64,000 bases of DNA, taken from positions 2,852,001 through 2,916,000 of the forward strand of contig OY820914.1 of NCBI GenBank assembly GCA_963682005.1, in the 5' to 3' direction. Each line of letters begins with the position of its first letter. Position 1 is the first letter of the stretch. A model generated the notes under the pieces. That model was not told where the DNA came from. It saw nothing but the letters and a program-made list of their open reading frames with translations, and ran no database searches. The DNA is from CAIYUC01 sp963682005 (GTDB lineage: Bacteria; Bacteroidota; Bacteroidia; Bacteroidales; FEN-979). A program made the position numbers and the translations under genes. This document shows positions 62,870 through 64,000 of this stretch, piece by piece.

Positions 62870-64000
62870 ATGACCAAATTCCTTGAACAAACAGCGGAAT
62901 ACCTCCTCAAAAAGTACGGCGAAAAATTGCCGGAGCTCTGCATTGTGCTGCCAAACAGGCGGGGCGGGTTGTATCTCAGGAAATACCTCGGGAAACAACT
63001 GAACCGGGCGACATGGGCTCCGGCTATCTACTCGATCGAAGATTTTATTATCAACCTGTCGGGACTGCATCTGGCTGACAACACCTCTGTTCTCTTTGAG
63101 TTGTTTGATGTTCACAGGCAGGTTGAAGGAAAAGAAGCTCAGGCGTTCGATGAATTCATCAGCTGGGGCCAGCAACTTATCCATGATTTCAATGATATCG
63201 ACAGCTACCTCGTCGATCCTCAACAGCTCTTTCAGTACCTCAATGAAGCCCGGGTCCTTTCTGTCTGGAACCTCGATGGCAGGCCACTCACAGATTTTGA
63301 GAAGAAATATCTTCATTTCTATAACTCTCTTGCAACCTATTATAAACATCTTTCGGAAAAGCTTCTTTCCGGCCATTCCGGATACCAGGGACTGATTTTC
63401 AGGGAAGCGGCTTCAAAAGCAGGCTCCATGGCTGAAAAGCTGAAATGGGGAAAGATCATCTTTGCCGGGTTCAATGCACTTACAGCATCTGAAGAGAAGA
63501 TCATAGACGTTCTTATCAAGGCCGGTAAAGCAGAGATACTCTGGGATGCCGATGAATATTATGTCGGGAACGAACAGCAGGAAGCCGGGGATTTTCTCCG
63601 GAAATGGCTGAAAAAATGGGATCAGCCTGATTTTAAATGGATGGGAAACAATTTTACGGGGTCACCAAAGAAAATTACAGTGATCGGTGCCCCGATGCAC
63701 ATCGGACAGGCAAAGATAACAGGACAACTGCTGAAAGACCTGCTGAAAGAGGATGCCAATCCTGAGGAAATTGCAACAGTCCTGATGGACGAACAGCTTC
63801 TTATCCCGTTGCTGTCATCACTTCCGGGTGAAGTGAAGGAACTCAATATCACCATGGGGCTGACCCTTGATCAGACGCCGGTATACGGGCTCATCAACGA
63901 CCTGTTCAGGATGCATGAAAATGTGTCCAGGTTCACGAAAGCGCAAACCGGGGGCATATCCAGATTTTATTTCAGGGATGTTATTAAGATTCTGCGACAT
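62870..64000 (+). CDS. AddB-like helicase/exonuclease subunit, partial
   Basis: The first 377 codons; the gene runs off the right edge. MTKFLEQTAEYLLKKYGEKL is followed by LCIVLPNRRGGLYLRKYLG, the degenerate N-terminal motif of AddB/inactivated SF1 helicases, and by IFAGFNALTASEEKII and EILWDADEYYVGNEQQEAG, also typical. Together with the AddA-like gene at 57338-60517 it would form the AddAB-type recombination nuclease. The iron-sulfur and nuclease motifs expected near the C-terminus are outside the window. Confidence 0.85.
   Translation, partial: MTKFLEQTAEYLLKKYGEKLPELCIVLPNRRGGLYLRKYLGKQLNRATWAPAIYSIEDFIINLSGLHLADNTSVLFELFDVHRQVEGKEAQAFDEFISWGQQLIHDFNDIDSYLVDPQQLFQYLNEARVLSVWNLDGRPLTDFEKKYLHFYNSLATYYKHLSEKLLSGHSGYQGLIFREAASKAGSMAEKLKWGKIIFAGFNALTASEEKIIDVLIKAGKAEILWDADEYYVGNEQQEAGDFLRKWLKKWDQPDFKWMGNNFTGSPKKITVIGAPMHIGQAKITGQLLKDLLKEDANPEEIATVLMDEQLLIPLLSSLPGEVKELNITMGLTLDQTPVYGLINDLFRMHENVSRFTKAQTGGISRFYFRDVIKILRH

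Overview
The window looks like a chromosome segment of a Bacteroidota bacterium, probably an uncultured Bacteroidales-like or related environmental lineage. Evidence: secreted proteins with C-terminal type IX secretion sorting domains, a FISUMP-domain/SBBP-propeller surface protein, a TamB homologue, a sensor kinase with an extracellular Reg_prop propeller, a ParC-type topoisomerase subunit, promoter-like TAnnTTTG elements, and almost no Shine-Dalgarno sequences. No phage, conjugation or integrase genes were seen.

Layout. 1-6.8 kb (minus strand): the start of an ATPase, an MBL-fold hydrolase, then a tight acyl-CoA dehydrogenase > IcmF (fused isobutyryl-CoA mutase) > butyrate kinase operon. 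7-14.6 kb (plus): L-2-hydroxyglutarate oxidase-like and malate/lactate dehydrogenase-like enzymes, then a 1502-aa surface protein. 14.8-20.9 kb (minus): isocitrate dehydrogenase and a 1530-aa AMP-binding/GNAT fusion. 21-31.7 kb (plus): aconitase, citrate synthase, crotonase, 3-hydroxyacyl-CoA dehydrogenase, thiolase, FabK-like flavoenzyme, polysaccharide deacetylase, GNAT. 31.8-39.6 kb: a surface protein, a NarL-type response regulator, its propeller sensor kinase, OsmC, a lipoprotein and a TerB-like protein. 39.6-40.5 kb: a gene-poor repeat block and tRNA-Arg(UCU). 40.7-47 kb: isochorismatase-like hydrolase, ParC, flavodiiron protein, lipoprotein, CDF-like transporter. 47.05-48.4 kb: a duplicated hairpin/GIY-YIG nuclease module. 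48.4-57.2 kb: type IX cargo protein, TsaD, TamB, second type IX cargo protein. 57.3-64 kb: AddA-like helicase-nuclease, AmgK/RapZ-like fusion, MurU-like nucleotidyltransferase, start of AddB.

Metabolism. Citrate synthase, aconitase and NADP-isocitrate dehydrogenase give the oxidative arm to 2-oxoglutarate. Thiolase, 3-hydroxyacyl-CoA dehydrogenase, crotonase and acyl-CoA dehydrogenase make a C4 beta-oxidation/butyrate set, into which IcmF and butyrate kinase feed isobutyryl-CoA/butyryl-CoA. This points to amino-acid or short-chain fatty-acid metabolism.

The most unusual signal lies between the genes. Nearly every gene boundary is filled by (i) copies of a short C/G-rich palindrome (core TCCCCGCGAAAGCGGGGA and variants, about 16 copies) and (ii) degenerate tandem arrays with a strict 7-bp or 8-bp period (about 25 arrays). 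Several arrays lie exactly edge to edge with stop or start codons, and one runs in frame inside a coding sequence. The palindrome is concentrated in a tandemly duplicated module carrying a 101-aa GIY-YIG nuclease gene, a plausible unrecognised mobile element. Two protein fusions (AMP-binding + ~800-aa unknown + GNAT; AmgK-like kinase + RapZ C-domain) are further candidates for new biology.
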